DNA of 64,000 bases from Cenococcum geophilum 1.58 (Eukaryota > Ascomycota > Dothideomycetes > Gloniales > Gloniaceae). The notes under the pieces are model-generated. The model saw only the letters and a list, made by a program, of their open reading frames with translations. It was not told the origin of the DNA and made no database searches. Both the position numbers and the translations under genes were made by a program. Of this stretch, positions 11,573 through 22,041 are shown piece after piece; the first letter of the stretch is position 1; each line of letters opens with the position of its first letter. The stretch covers positions 2,476,746 through 2,540,745 of the forward strand of contig KV748194.1 of the NCBI GenBank assembly GCA_001692895.1. Direction: 5' to 3'.

Positions 11573-11759
11573 TGTTACGGCTTATATAAATGCCTCTAAA
11601 CCGAAGCTTGTAGAATGCTATATTACGAAGATACTAAGCTAAGGAGTAGAAGAAGGTTAAGGAAAGGATATGTCTATATATACGAGCTAAGTCTCTAAGC
11701 GAGCCCCTAACTAGGCTATATATAGACGTCGCATAGGGCGGTGCCCTAGCGCCGTTATA
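11573..11759 (-). repeat. LTR of the LARD-like element (3' LTR in element orientation)
   Basis: 187 bp, TG start in + reading (tgttacggcttat) and ccgttata end. It matches 16062-16248 along its full length, with differences that are nearly all transitions. Confidence 0.88.
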
Positions 11760-11782
11760 TTACCCCCCTCTTCTAAAAAAGC
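11760..11782 (-). other. Polypurine tract
   Basis: Read on the minus strand this is a purine-rich run ending in ggggggtaa immediately before the LTR, the primer site for plus-strand DNA synthesis. Gypsy-1 has the same run at 24902-24916. Confidence 0.75.
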
Positions 11783-11819
11783 CTGCCCTTAGGCTTTAGC
11801 CCCTCATAGAGAAGAAAGA

Positions 11820-14560
11820 GAAAAGAAAAAAAATCTTGTATTTGGCGCTTAATCGCGATACTAGTTAATATAGGACTTATAGCAGTCCTGCAGCTCCTGC
11901 TGCTATGAGGTATATTACTATACCTAGTTAACATAGGGCAGGCAGCCGTCCTGTAGCTCCTGCTGTAGTAAGGGGTCTATTACTAGGAGCCCTCTATTAG
12001 TTGTTATTCCTCCTCCCTCCTCCTAGAACTCCAGTACCTCCTAGCTATACTCTCCCCCCTTTTATTATGGCGCGCCCTAAGCCATAAAAAAAGCCCCCCT
12101 AGTTCCCCTCTTAGAAAAGTAGGCGTAAAGGTTTAATAAGGGTGGGAGGGTTAGGGAGTTACTTGTATGCATATTGGCACGAGTTCTTGTCCGTTTAGTA
12201 GTAGTATAGTGCCAGTAATGGGTTATTTAGGTGGTAGTATAATGCTAGTAATGGGGTTGTATTCTAGGGAGTAAAGCTCTACCTAGTTATATTTGGGTCG
12301 CAGGCGTATTGGCGCGACAGGTTATTAGGGTATAGTTCCGTAAGTATATTAGCACGGTGTCTTATTAGTGGTGGTTTACAGGCGTATTAGCGCGGTGACT
12401 TGTTGGGATTGTAGTAGTATGGTGCTAGTAATAGGCCGTATTTTAGGGAGTAAAGCTCTACCTTATATATAGGTGTTACCGTAGGCGGAGTAGTAAAAGT
12501 TAGTTAGCTGTAGGCAGAGCAGTAAGGGTTGGCTAGCTATTAATAAAGTAGTAAGGGTTGGTTGGCTGTAGGTAGAGTAGTAAGGGTTTATTATAATAGT
12601 AGGCATATCAGCGCTATTATTTGGTTGGGTTTATATTTAAATTACATTTAGGTATTATTTGAATTGCATTTAGGTTGTAGGCGGATTATAGGCGTAACGG
12701 CACGATTGGTCTATTGGTTAGACTATAGGCGTAGCAGCACAGTCGTTATTAGGTCGTGATAGTAGGTGTATTAGCGCTATTGTTATCTAGTTGGTTAGCT
12801 ATAGGTAGAGCAGCAAGGTATTATTTAGTTGGGTAGTAGTACGGTACTAGTGTTAGGTAGTGATAGTAGGTTAAATATTTGGAGTTTAATTTATTAGTTA
12901 GCTAGTGGATTGTAGGCATATTGGTATAATTAGTTAGTTGGGTATATATTCAAATTATGTTTAGGTTGTATTTAAATTACATTTAAATCGTAGGCGTATC
13001 AGCGCAATTATTTAATTAGTTGGCTATAGGCAGAGTAGTAAGGTATTGGTTCTTATGGCAGTACGGTACTAGCGTTAGGTGGTAATAGTAGGTTAAGTAT
13101 AGAGCTCGTCTATTAATAGGTTGTAGTTTTATAGGCGTATTAGCGCAAAGCTTATTAATTTGGGTAGTAGTACGGTGCTAGCGGCGGGGTTGTATTTTAA
13201 GGGGCAAAGCTCTCCCTTATATATAGTTGTTACTATAGGCGGGGCAGTAGAAGTTGGTTATAGACTATAGGTAGAGTAGTAATAGTCTATTATAGTGCTA
13301 TAAGTAAAGTAGTAGAAGATGGTTTGCTGTAGGTATAGTAGCAGAGGTTAAATTAGTATTAGCTGCAGGCAGAGCAGCTAGAGTTGATTATAGTGCTATA
13401 AGTAAGGTAGTAAGGTGTTAGTTAGCTGTAGGTGGAGTAGTAGGTATTAATAGTAATGCTATAAGTAGAGCAGTAGAAGGTTAATTGGGTTACTGTAGGT
13501 AGAGTAGTAGGTGGTTTATCGTAATAGCAGTACGGTGTAAGCGTTAAGTAGTAATAGTTGGTTGAATATTTAGAGCTTGGTCTATTAGCTAGTTGATAGA
13601 TTGTAGGCGTAGTGGCATAATCGTTGGTTAATGGATTGTAGGCGTAATGGCGCGATTGTTATTATAGTAGTACGCAATAGTAGTTATATTGGTATAATTA
13701 TCTCGTTTATAGATTATAGGCGTATTAGCGTGATTATTCGGTCGTTAGACTATAGGCGTAGAGGTATAGTTATTGTTAGGTTAGTGTAGGGCATGCAGCT
13801 ATCCTACTACTGCGAGGGGTGTATATCGCTAGGAGCTCTCTATAGTTGTTGTTCCTCTTAAAACTCTAGTACCTCCTTAGCTTTACTACTTCCTCCTTTA
13901 ATATAGCGCGCCCCGAGCTATAGAAAAAAAAAATATAGCTCGTATATATATTAGCACGAGCTCTTATCTATTTAGTAGTAGTACGGTACTAGTATCCAAT
14001 AGTAGATAGTAGGCGTATTAGCACTATCATTGGTTAATTAATCGCAGGTATAACGGCATGATTAGTTAATTGGTTTGCATTTAAATTGCGTTTAAATTAC
14101 ATTTAGATTACAGGCGTAACGGCACAATTATTATTTAGTTTATTTAAATTAATTTTGTTATCGAAGCTTACACAGCTTAGTATTAACCTTATTATTAGAG
14201 TATATAAATACTTAAGGTAAAGCTTATATAACTTAGTATTAACTATAGTCGTTCCTTAGTATATATAGCTTAGTGTTAGTTAAAAAGGATCACTGTAGGT
14301 GGAGAAGAAGACGATTAAATCGGTTAGGGAGGTAGTTGATCGTTAACGAACTTATACGGTCGTTGTTAAAGTTATAGTTTATGTCGTAGGCATATCGGTA
14401 TAATAGTCGGTTAGGTTTGTTTTCGAATCGCGTTTAGGTCGCATTTGAATCGCATTTGGATTATAGGCGTAACGGCACGATCCGTCTATCGGTTTCTTAA
14501 GGTCTACTATTAATTAGTAGGTAGTTTAAGACGTTATTAGTTATTTAAAGGTACGCTGTA
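11820..14560. repeat. Degenerate short-period repeats inside the LARD-like element
   Basis: Two interspersed motif families fill this stretch. One is like gtaggcgtattagcgcgatt (dozens of variants), the other like gtaggcagagcagtaagggt. A longer internal duplication is also visible: the block near 11930-12090 (gggcaggcagc..., ctcctag..., gcgcgccc...) recurs near 13785-13935. No reading frame is maintained. The pattern could be a decayed tandem-repeat protein gene or RNA-structural sequence; the sequence does not decide. Confidence 0.7.
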
Positions 14561-16061
14561 GAGTTGATAGGCGTATTCGAATACTTAGATTTAATTAAGG
14601 ATATCGCTATAAGTAGTAGATATCTAGGATCGATTAAGAACTTATAGGAATGCTGTTATGACTTAGCATATTAAATCGTTATTAGAGGTATTAAAAGAGG
14701 TATTAAGAGGGTATGTGTCGATATTTCGATTCTTATTAGAGGGTTAAAGGTATTAAAGAAAGAGTGCGCTTTAATATTTAAGCATAGTTGTATAAGGGTA
14801 AGCTGTTATATAGCGTTTAATTTAATAAGATGCTATTAGAGAGTAGATTTGCATATTATTGTTTAAGGAGGACTACCGTTAAGTGGTAGGTAGTTTAAGG
14901 GTAGTTAATAAATAGTATTAAGAGCGTATGTACTAAGGCGTATGTGTTGATATTTCGATTCTTATTGACAATTGGTAAGATATGCTTTTGTAATAGTAGG
15001 CTATCTCGTTTATAGAAGGTTATATAAAAGGCTATTAAGAGAAACGCGTTAATAGTTTGTAAGAGGTTGTAGAGATAAATAGGCTTATTTGCAGAGCTAT
15101 TAGAAAGTGCTATAAATTGGAATAATTCTTTTGATCTATTCTCCTGATTAAGAGTGCTATAAATTACTTAAATTCTCCCCTAGGTTTTTAGTACCCCTAT
15201 ATATAGGATATAGATGTATTCGGCTGTAAGATTAAAGGACTACTTAGGTTAATAGTAAGGTTCGGGTTAATTACGTACGGTAGTTATTAATAAGAACTTA
15301 ACGGGTGTCTATAAGGGCGTTTATAAATAAGTTAGAGAGTTATATTATAGGCATATTGGCGCAATAGGTTATTGGGTTTAGGGTTTTAGGGTAGTAGTAT
15401 AGTGCTAGCAAGTCCTTCCTAATTAATTTTATCTCTCCTTATACAGCTTAGTATTAATTAGGGTAGTTATTACAGCGTAGTTTATGCTAGAGGATATGGG
15501 TAGGATTTGTTCTAGAGAACTTTATAGATAATATACACCTACCGCCTAATAGCATGGCGCGGGTTATAAGTTAGCTTATTTTAGCCGTTGGCCCGAACCT
15601 AATATATACTAAAGGACTTCGCGGATAATATATACCTACCGCCTAATAGCATGGCTTAGGTTATATCTCGGCTTATCTTAGCTAATACTACGGGATTAGT
15701 ACTAGGCTTAGTAATAGGATTACTATATTGTTCTCCGTAGTACTAGGCTAAGTTTTAACTAAGGTTGTTTCTGTAGCTCGTACAACTCCATATTAGTTAA
15801 AAAGGTTAGGGGGGTAAGATATTCTTACCTTCCTAGGCAGTTGTCCTTATCTATAGGAGATTTTCTAGCTGCTTAAATACTGGCTCCTAGTATTAATAAT
15901 AGCGACTTAATGCGTTGACGATGTGTAGCTAGGGGTGTTTAACGCGTGTCCCCTTAGAACACGTAGAATGGGGGTAGGAGATTATCTAGGCCTTTCTAGG
16001 CGAGGTAAAGAGGGAGCTCTAAATAAATAAAGTCCCCCCTAGGTGGGTGAGCTTAGTATAA

Positions 16062-16248
16062 TATTACGGCTTATATAAATGCCTCTAAACCAAAGCTTGT
16101 AGAATGCTATATTACGAAGATACTAAGCTAAGGAGCAGAAGAAGGTTGAGGAAAGGATACGTCTATATATACGAGCTAAGTCTCCAAGCGAGCCCCTAAC
16201 TAGGCTGCATGTAGACGTCGCATGGGGCGGTGCCCCAGCGCCGTTATA
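16062..16248 (-). repeat. LTR of the LARD-like element (5' LTR in element orientation)
   Basis: 187 bp, begins tattacggcttat (TG mutated to TA) and ends gcgccgttata, followed by the TSD actac at 16249-16253. Same length as its partner at 11573-11759. Confidence 0.88.
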
Positions 16249-17144
16249 ACTACTTTACCTTTTAAAGAGAATAAAAACTAGAACTATAGGTTTAAATTAT
16301 AGCCTATGGGGTTCCTACCTTACCTTTCCTAGAAGAAGGAGGCTCTAAGCTTCTAAAGGAAGAAATTAAGACCTTTAATCCTATAAGGATACAAGGACTA
16401 CCTAAATAGATCTTATTTAGTAAAAAAAGACATAATCTATAGACTAGATTTGGCTTTATAGTTTTTACTATAGAGAACGAAAAAAAAAAATTAAGAAATC
16501 CTTAAGTAAAAAGAGATATTAATTATAGGTACGGCTACTAAGGTAGTAAAATACCTTAAAGTCTTTCCTACTAAGCAGTGTATAAGCTGCTAAAAATTTG
16601 GCCATATAGGAGATAGGTGCTCTACTAGGGCCTATAGATACTATATAGCTGTATATTTATCTAAAGACCATTCTTGTTCTACCTATATAATAATAGGCAA
16701 GCCTTACTAGTATACCACCCCTCTTTGCATTAATTATAAAGAAAAACACTTTGCTAATAGTAAAGACTGCGAGACTCTTAAAGTAGCTAAACTAGTATAT
16801 AAAGAAGATTCTATAAAAGAATAAAAGAGATAGGATTCTAGAAGAAGGCAACTCCTACTAGGCTCCCAAAAAGATATTAGAGAGCAAAAGAATAGAAATA
16901 AATTGCAAAAGGACAGGGACAGGTGTTAGGATTTCTTATAGTTTTTCCTACTGTTTCTTATTCCCTAGTAGTTGCAGGAACTTAGGGTTTACTAAGGAAC
17001 TATAAACTACTAGGATATAGCTACTAGTATATATTAAGCTGCCTAGAAAGGATTTATGTATATAGAACTATAGCGCCATAGCCTAGAGGCTGCATGCGCA
17101 GTATTGTACGTAGTATAATACAACGGATTAAAAAAAAAAGTTTC

Positions 17145-18065
17145 CTAGCGCAGCGGCTTGCAGATCATCGTTTTAACATAATCGCCATCGTCTCATTGAT
17201 ACAGCTAGTATACTCTCTCGTGGCCTCCATCCAGACAGACCTTAAATGTATGCTGCTCTATTAGGATACGGCCACGTTCCTCGAACCACTCTGTGGTATC
17301 GCGCACGTCGATGACATCAACAAAGGAGAAAGCGATAAAACAACAGTACAGTACTTAGCGCAGACGTACAGGTGAGGACTTGCCTGTCGCCCAGCACCTG
17401 CTCACTAGCTTGTTAAGGCGCCAACCGTCTGCGCGTCGATCAATAATTAAAAGACGCGTTTCAGATGATAGCTCTGCGTTATGGGCGCGATTTCCGCTAA
17501 CTTCTGCAAGAGGGCGACGTTGTGGCATTGAGATATTGGGTGTTGAAGCTTGCGATGGTTACGTGTTGAGGTGTGGTCGGCGTAGAGGTTGCCCAGTTGT
17601 TACCGTGTCTAGCGTCTCCGTGTGGTCAGGTCCGGACAGAGCCGCGCTCACCGTTCTAGGGCCCGGTATCGCGGACGGACGAGCTCATTGATAACTACAT
17701 CCGTCGCACGGCGCACCATAAAGTAGATCCTGACTGGCCGCAAGGTCTTCGAGCAGCGCGTCGTCATCCTCCGCTGCATGAAGCGTAGCACGAATTTCGA
17801 GCGCTATGTCAAGACATCGATGGTAACTTTGTCAGCACTGGCTCGCCGGCGTTCGATGCGCCGATGGTGTATGTGTCGTCGAAGTGCAGCAAGGAGCAGA
17901 TTCAGGAGCCGCTTAGGACCGCGGCGTATTCAAAAGAGAATTGTGTTGGGGGCTATGGTCCTGTATTCTCTTTGGATTCGATCTCATGAGCTTACGAGCT
18001 TGATATTGAAGACCCCATGAGTTGGACGGATCCTTTGCATCTATACATTGTAACGAGATTGGAAG
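17145..18065 (+). pseudogene. Decayed host gene, 5' end removed, family not recognised
   Basis: Base composition is normal and protein-like text runs on the + strand. From 17145 an open frame reads LAQRLADHRFNIIAIVSLIQ and continues through CGIAHVDDINKGES to YLAQTYR at 17371, where a GTGAGG donor-like site follows. In another frame, 17462-18065 reads QMIALRYGRDFR, DELIDNYIRRTAHHKVDPDW (from 17678), GNFVSTGSPAFDAPMVYVSS and ENCVGGYGPVFSLDSIS, with only a few stops (mainly TAG/TAA/TGA). I do not recognise the family. The left end abuts the poly(A) of half-LINE A at 17139, so insertion probably removed or displaced its start. An intron joining the two frames is plausible but no fully consistent acceptor was found. 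Confidence 0.45.
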
Positions 18066-18206
18066 ACTAAGTTAAGTGAAGCGAAGATCTATAGAATTCA
18101 GTTTGTTCATTCACTATCAGGCTCCTAATCCTTACTTATACGTTAAGATTCAATTGTTTTCTACGTTTCCGCTTAGCTTTAAAATATTGGTAGTAGACAT
18201 CGGTAG

Positions 18207-19122
18207 TTACCATATTAGGTGTGTAATATCGAGACCCCCCTCACCCATATACTCCGTTTCAGACTCAGTCGTTTCGTATAGACCCTCCCTCTTCATCGTG
18301 TTCGCTTGCCTTGTGATTTTCTCGTCATTTCCCATTAAGATCCTGCAACGGCACTTGGCACCGCCGTACTTGGCACCGCCGTACTTTCCCACCTGGTGAT
18401 AGCACCATTGACACCGTATCCCGCCCTGTTGAGAAGCTATCTGGACCGTGCCACTGCTATAGTCTCTTGTGGACCAAGACATTCCGCAATTACACTCATA
18501 GAAAACTTAGCCTATCTGCTCTTTAATGCCTTTTGCTGATTACTTACGCATTCAGGAATGAGTATTCTGGGAGTAGTGTATCTGGACCACGCTTCTCGTG
18601 GACATTCAATGCAGAAGCCAACGCAGCATCTGCAAGCGGAGTTCTCTTTGTCCCTCTCTCGCGTCCTCGTGACGAATCCACATCTGCACTATAAGGTGAT
18701 CAGCTTTGCGCATATTGAACGTGTCTTAATCTTACGCATGTTCTGATGACCTCAATAGTAGCGTCCAAATAGTAGCGGACATTGGCCGTAGCGGATATAT
18801 CAACCATGGTCGTAGCTCCTTCGAGTCGTTTCAATCGATTGTAGAGCAGAGTTTTGCAGGAAAAACAGCCGAGAATTCGGCCTTTCACGCAGTAGGAGTT
18901 CCTGCGGGCCAAGGCTGTATCAGCGGACTGAAGATGTGCTGGACTTGCATGCCAAGCATGAGAGGCATTTCTCTCCTCTACTTCACGTCACACTCAGCCT
19001 TGGGTAAATTTTACCCGCCCTTTGCAAGAGGTGCAGGCTATGCATCGGACAATACTTAATAAATCTGGATTGCGAACGAGTTTGAGTCACCCTTCAAACA
19101 AGAGAAGGCGAATTCCCTTCAT
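18207..19122 (-). pseudogene. Cysteine-rich, probably zinc-binding protein gene; three or four exons, likely decayed
   Basis: Exons proposed on the minus strand: 19122-18736, 18688-18548 and 18494-18207. The introns would be 47 bp (GTAAGA...TATAG, branch-like GCTGAT) and 53 bp (GTAAGT...ATGAG, branch-like GCTAAG). All exon lengths are multiples of three, and the joined frame is rich in CxxC and CxC pairs: RCIACTSC, CVKGRILGCFSC, CRCGFVTRT, CRCCVGFCIECP, CNCGMSW, IRCQWCYH, KCRCRI. Three TGA codons interrupt the first exon; two of them vanish if an 87-bp intron (19014-18928) is assumed. The remaining TGA and a weak GAG acceptor point to decay. A 15-bp unit encoding KYGGA is duplicated near 18355-18385. 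It lies tail-to-head downstream of the HET gene. Function unknown. Confidence 0.5.
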
Positions 19123-19218
19123 TGTAACAGACTATAGCGGAAGACCGAAGTCTAGCTTTCTCTAGTACTTAATCTAGTTTTTCATTGTTCAGTCCTACAC
19201 GTCATGGCCACTTAGATT

Positions 19219-21493
19219 TTAACCACGTCCACTATGATATTCTTCAGCGTCATAGAAAGCATCCGTGTTCGCACTAGATCCGATTTCGATTCCAGAAGAA
19301 TTAAGAACATTCATGAAAAGCTCAAACCTGGTGTACCGCACGTATTCAAGTAGCTCAAGGCCTGTAAACTCCTCTGAATAATATTGATACGAGCTTCCAG
19401 GGTTCATCCGACCTTTAATGCTCGGATCCGCACCATTTCGGATAAGCATAATCGCCTTAGAGTATGGTCTTGGGCCATCCGCGGACGTACGCGCTAACAC
19501 AGCGTAGTGTAAAGGTGTCCAACCCCACTGATCTTGTCTGTTAATATCTGCAGCACATCCAGTTGCGAGGAGGTAAGAAAGGGTTTCATCATCTTGACAA
19601 TGATGCGCTGCAAGATGGAGAACGGTCCGGCCATCGGCCAAAACTCTTGTTATACTCACTCCACACGCTTGCAGCAGCTTGAGAGCATCAACAGCATCTG
19701 TGCCAGACTTTACAGCATTCTTTACAACAGGCCAACTAGGATCATCGGCTGTAGAGTTGTGATCAATAGAGTCTTCAACAGCGAGAAGACGTAGAAACGG
19801 CAGCACCTCGGACGATTCATCGTGTCTCGCTATATTTAATCCCGCAAGACTTCTTCCTCGAACGATTTCATTGGTGGACGCTCCATATCTAATCAGAAGT
19901 CGTAGAGTGTCAAGCCAGTAATCCCATGTTGGTGGCAATTGCTCAAAGTGTTGACTGCGGCGGGGATTCATTCCTACCACAGCAAAAACAGGTAGGCTGC
20001 GAGATAATATATAAGTACCGTACAAAGCAGATATTTATTTACTTTCCAGGGCTTACATCTGATCATCATCCGGTATGTTGGGATCGGCGCCGTTCTGCAA
20101 TAAGAACCGAACAGCTTCTAAATGCATTCCAGCGATTGCTACCTGTCATAATATTGATTAATTGAGTTGTGCTATAATTTCATTCTTGTCTCGTACCATA
20201 AGAGATGTTTTCCCAGAGGAAGTAATCTGATCATTAATATCTCCCATTTTCTCTTCCAGAATTTGTTGCATCAACGCGACATCTCCCTTCTCGCAAGCCT
20301 TCATCAAGGGAGACTCTGCTGATACTCGATGTTGTGCTTGAAACCCCCAATCGAGTTTCCAAATTTTGTCCCGCATAGTAAAGCGTAGCAAGAGCTCTAA
20401 GGCATTAGGTACTAGAGACACTGGCAACTCGACGGGGCAGACTCCAAGGCGGAGAAGTTTTTCCGATTCTCTTTTACCTACATCCATTTGGCTAATGTAA
20501 CTTCCGTAGAATCCTAGCCTTCGAAGCAAAGAGTCTAAACGTAAAAGAGACTTGCTCGATTTAACGGATCGTGATGTTGTGCCTAGAGTCGGTTGAATTC
20601 TTTGTGAGACGCTCGGAGGGGTGAGATGGGGCGCTGTACTGCGGCGTATTGAGCTAATACGGGTTCTATTACAGAATCTTAGCTTGACATCACTTTACGA
20701 AGACGGTATGTACTCACAGATGGACGGTACTCTCGATTTCCTGTAAGTTTTCCTTAGAACGCTTTTGTATTTCCTCTTTGAATCGTAAAGTTGCGTATTC
20801 TTCCCCTTCTCCGTAAATGAGCGGTAGAAATACTCCAAAGATCCCGAGCAAGCAGTATACTCTGTCCTCCTTCAATGTTGTCCTACGCTTGGCTGACCAG
20901 TTCATTCGCTCTTTGATCCCGAAATCGGAGAGACGCTGCCCTCTTATCGCGGAGATAGGAATCCTGGTAATCTCATGGATTTCTTGCTCGAGTGATATTT
21001 TTGTGCCTAGTTGTTTGCCGTTCTCAGAGAAGAACTCGACCGTACCTGGCGCGAGAAGCTCTTGTAGCGTCCAGCCTCGCGTGAACCATCTACTTTGTCG
21101 AAAAGCGTATTCCCATGTTACCCGGAAGGACCGCACGTCGGTGACCTCGCCTGGCACATGGACATCTGATAGGTATACATAGCACTTGCTTGCACGCTGG
21201 TACCAGCGGAACATAGAATTGATAGCCGTACTCAGCTCATCGTTCGTAGACTTATTAATGCAACAAGTGTCCACCCAGGAATACTCAAGGCCATCCTTAG
21301 CAGCTTGTTCTACACAGAAGCAGATTTTGGCGTAGCCAGCCTTGTTCGAACCCGTCCCGGCTACCAGCTCATTATACGTAACTTCTTCGCCTTCTGTCCA
21401 TGTATGCGAGAGTATGGCGTACGGAGGAGCGTCATCGGAATCGTACGGAATCAGCTCAAAGCTGCCGTCGGTTTTGCGTCGTAGCAGGCGCAT
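19219..21493 (-). CDS. HET-domain and ankyrin-repeat protein (702 aa, 4 exons)
   Basis: Exons 21493-20718, 20665-20197, 20142-20057 and 19996-19219 total 2109 bp, an exact 703 codons with stop TAA. The introns are 52, 54 and 60 bp with GTGAGT...TAG, GTACGA...CAG and GTAAGC...CAG borders. Splicing keeps the frame each time and joins ankyrin sequence cleanly. Residues 1-260 are a HET domain (PF06985): YAILSHTW at 25-32, WVDTCCINK at 73-81, RGWTLQELLAP at 139-149, then the YCLLGIFGV...YGEGE end near 220-240. Ankyrin-like repeats follow from about 375 to 640 (LLQNGADPN, DGRTVLHLAAHH at 565-576, GWTPLHYAVLA at 602-612). HET proteins trigger incompatibility-type cell death after fusion of unlike hyphae; ankyrins usually act as the sensing or partner-binding part. 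There is no RIP damage, no stop, and no signal peptide or membrane segment. Confidence 0.93.
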
Positions 21494-21664
21494 TCTGGTG
21501 TGTGCATGTCTGCGTGGCAGGACAGCATTACAGAGATATCATAATGCTGAAATGCTTTTGCCACGTTTTCGGCGCAAAGGTACAAAATATTCGTGGTGTT
21601 GATTTGCTTGGTGTCGCGCAGGGAGTTTGCGTCGATTGTCGTCCCTCAGTTATCTCATAAATCA
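21494..21664 (-). other. Upstream region of the HET-ankyrin gene
   Basis: About 170 bases of normal composition between the start codon and the small inverted-repeat element at 21665. The open frames seen here on the + strand are antisense to the HET first exon or short and without motifs. No TATA box or other core element is clear. Confidence 0.4.
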
Positions 21665-21787
21665 GACCCTCGGGGAGAAATTGCGCTACGACGTGGAAGG
21701 ACTAGCGCTACGCTTGTGGACCTTACCCTAGTCCTATGGACTCCTGGACCAATCAGATCACACCAAGAGAATTTCTCCCCAAGAGTC
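21665..21787. repeat. MITE-like element, 123 bp with ~18-bp terminal inverted repeats
   Basis: Left end gaccctcggggagaaatt (21665-21682) pairs with right end aatttctccccaagagtc (21770-21787), with two mismatches. The interior has no frame. No clear target duplication is seen (left flank aaatca, right flank taagag), so it may be either a miniature transposon or a structured promoter element. It lies 172 bases upstream of the HET gene start codon and marks the border to AT-rich sequence. Confidence 0.55.
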
Positions 21788-21949
21788 TAAGAGCTTATGG
21801 GCGCCCTTTATATACAAACTTAAAGTTTCTTACTAGGTAACAACTCTTTATTTATAACGCTATATCTTAACCCTTTTATAATATCTAATTATTATAAAAA
21901 TACTATAAAGTAGAAGCTCTTTAGTTTCTTTATCTATTAGATACAGGTA

Positions 21950-22040
21950 GTTGGTTATATTTTCGTTTATTAGTCGTGTTTTTGTTAGTTGTATTTTTAT
22001 CAGTCACATTTTCATCGGTCACATTTTCGTCTCATTAGTC
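21950..22040. repeat. Short tandem repeat, ~19-bp units
   Basis: Units such as gtcacattttcatcg and gttgtatttttatca recur about four or five times in a row. AT-rich, non-coding. Confidence 0.6.
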
Positions 22041-22041
22041 G

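Larger units (their letters stand above)
11573..16248 (-). mobile_element. Non-autonomous LTR retrotransposon (LARD-like), 4676 bp
   Basis: Two 187-bp LTRs (11573-11759 and 16062-16248) enclose 4302 bp with no recognisable protease, RT, RNase H or integrase on either strand. A 5-bp target duplication actac flanks it at 11568-11572 and 16249-16253. On the minus strand a purine tract (reverse complement of ttacccccctcttctaaaaa) precedes the LTR at 11760, fixing orientation. The LTR outer ends, the purine tract and the leader next to the other LTR (ttatactaagct followed by acc/ggtaagg-like sequence) closely match gypsy-1 (24691-39518). I infer it depended on gypsy-1-type proteins. Minus frames near 15100-14500 could be a gag remnant but I see no motif. 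Confidence 0.85.
10408..17139 (+). mobile_element. Half-LINE copy A (ORF1-only non-LTR element), split by an LTR element
   Basis: The leader starts at about 10408 (ctattaccgcatatgcaacc). ORF1 then runs from about 10780 to 11572 and resumes at 16249 after the 11573-16248 LTR insertion. The CCHC-type zinc-knuckle region is at about 16560-16800 (CISC, KFGHIGDRC, then SKDHSC and CINY...KEKHFANSKDC). A 3' UTR follows at about 16915-17130, and a poly(A) tract at 17131-17139. Removing the inserted element and one TSD leaves about 2.05 kb. There is no ORF2 (endonuclease/RT) between the zinc knuckles and the 3' UTR. The same structure recurs in copies B and C, so this is a family and not a single deletion. 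Its 3' end abuts the decayed gene at 17145. Confidence 0.82.

Noticed and set aside
17380-17691. 103-codon open frame on +
   Set aside because: Arg/Ser-rich, in a different frame from the protein-like text of the decayed gene; no motif.
18076-18399. 107-codon open frame on +
   Set aside because: Antisense to the last exon of the cysteine-rich gene and low in recognisable features.
20817-21182. 121-codon open frame on + in the HET gene
   Set aside because: Antisense shadow of HET exon 1.
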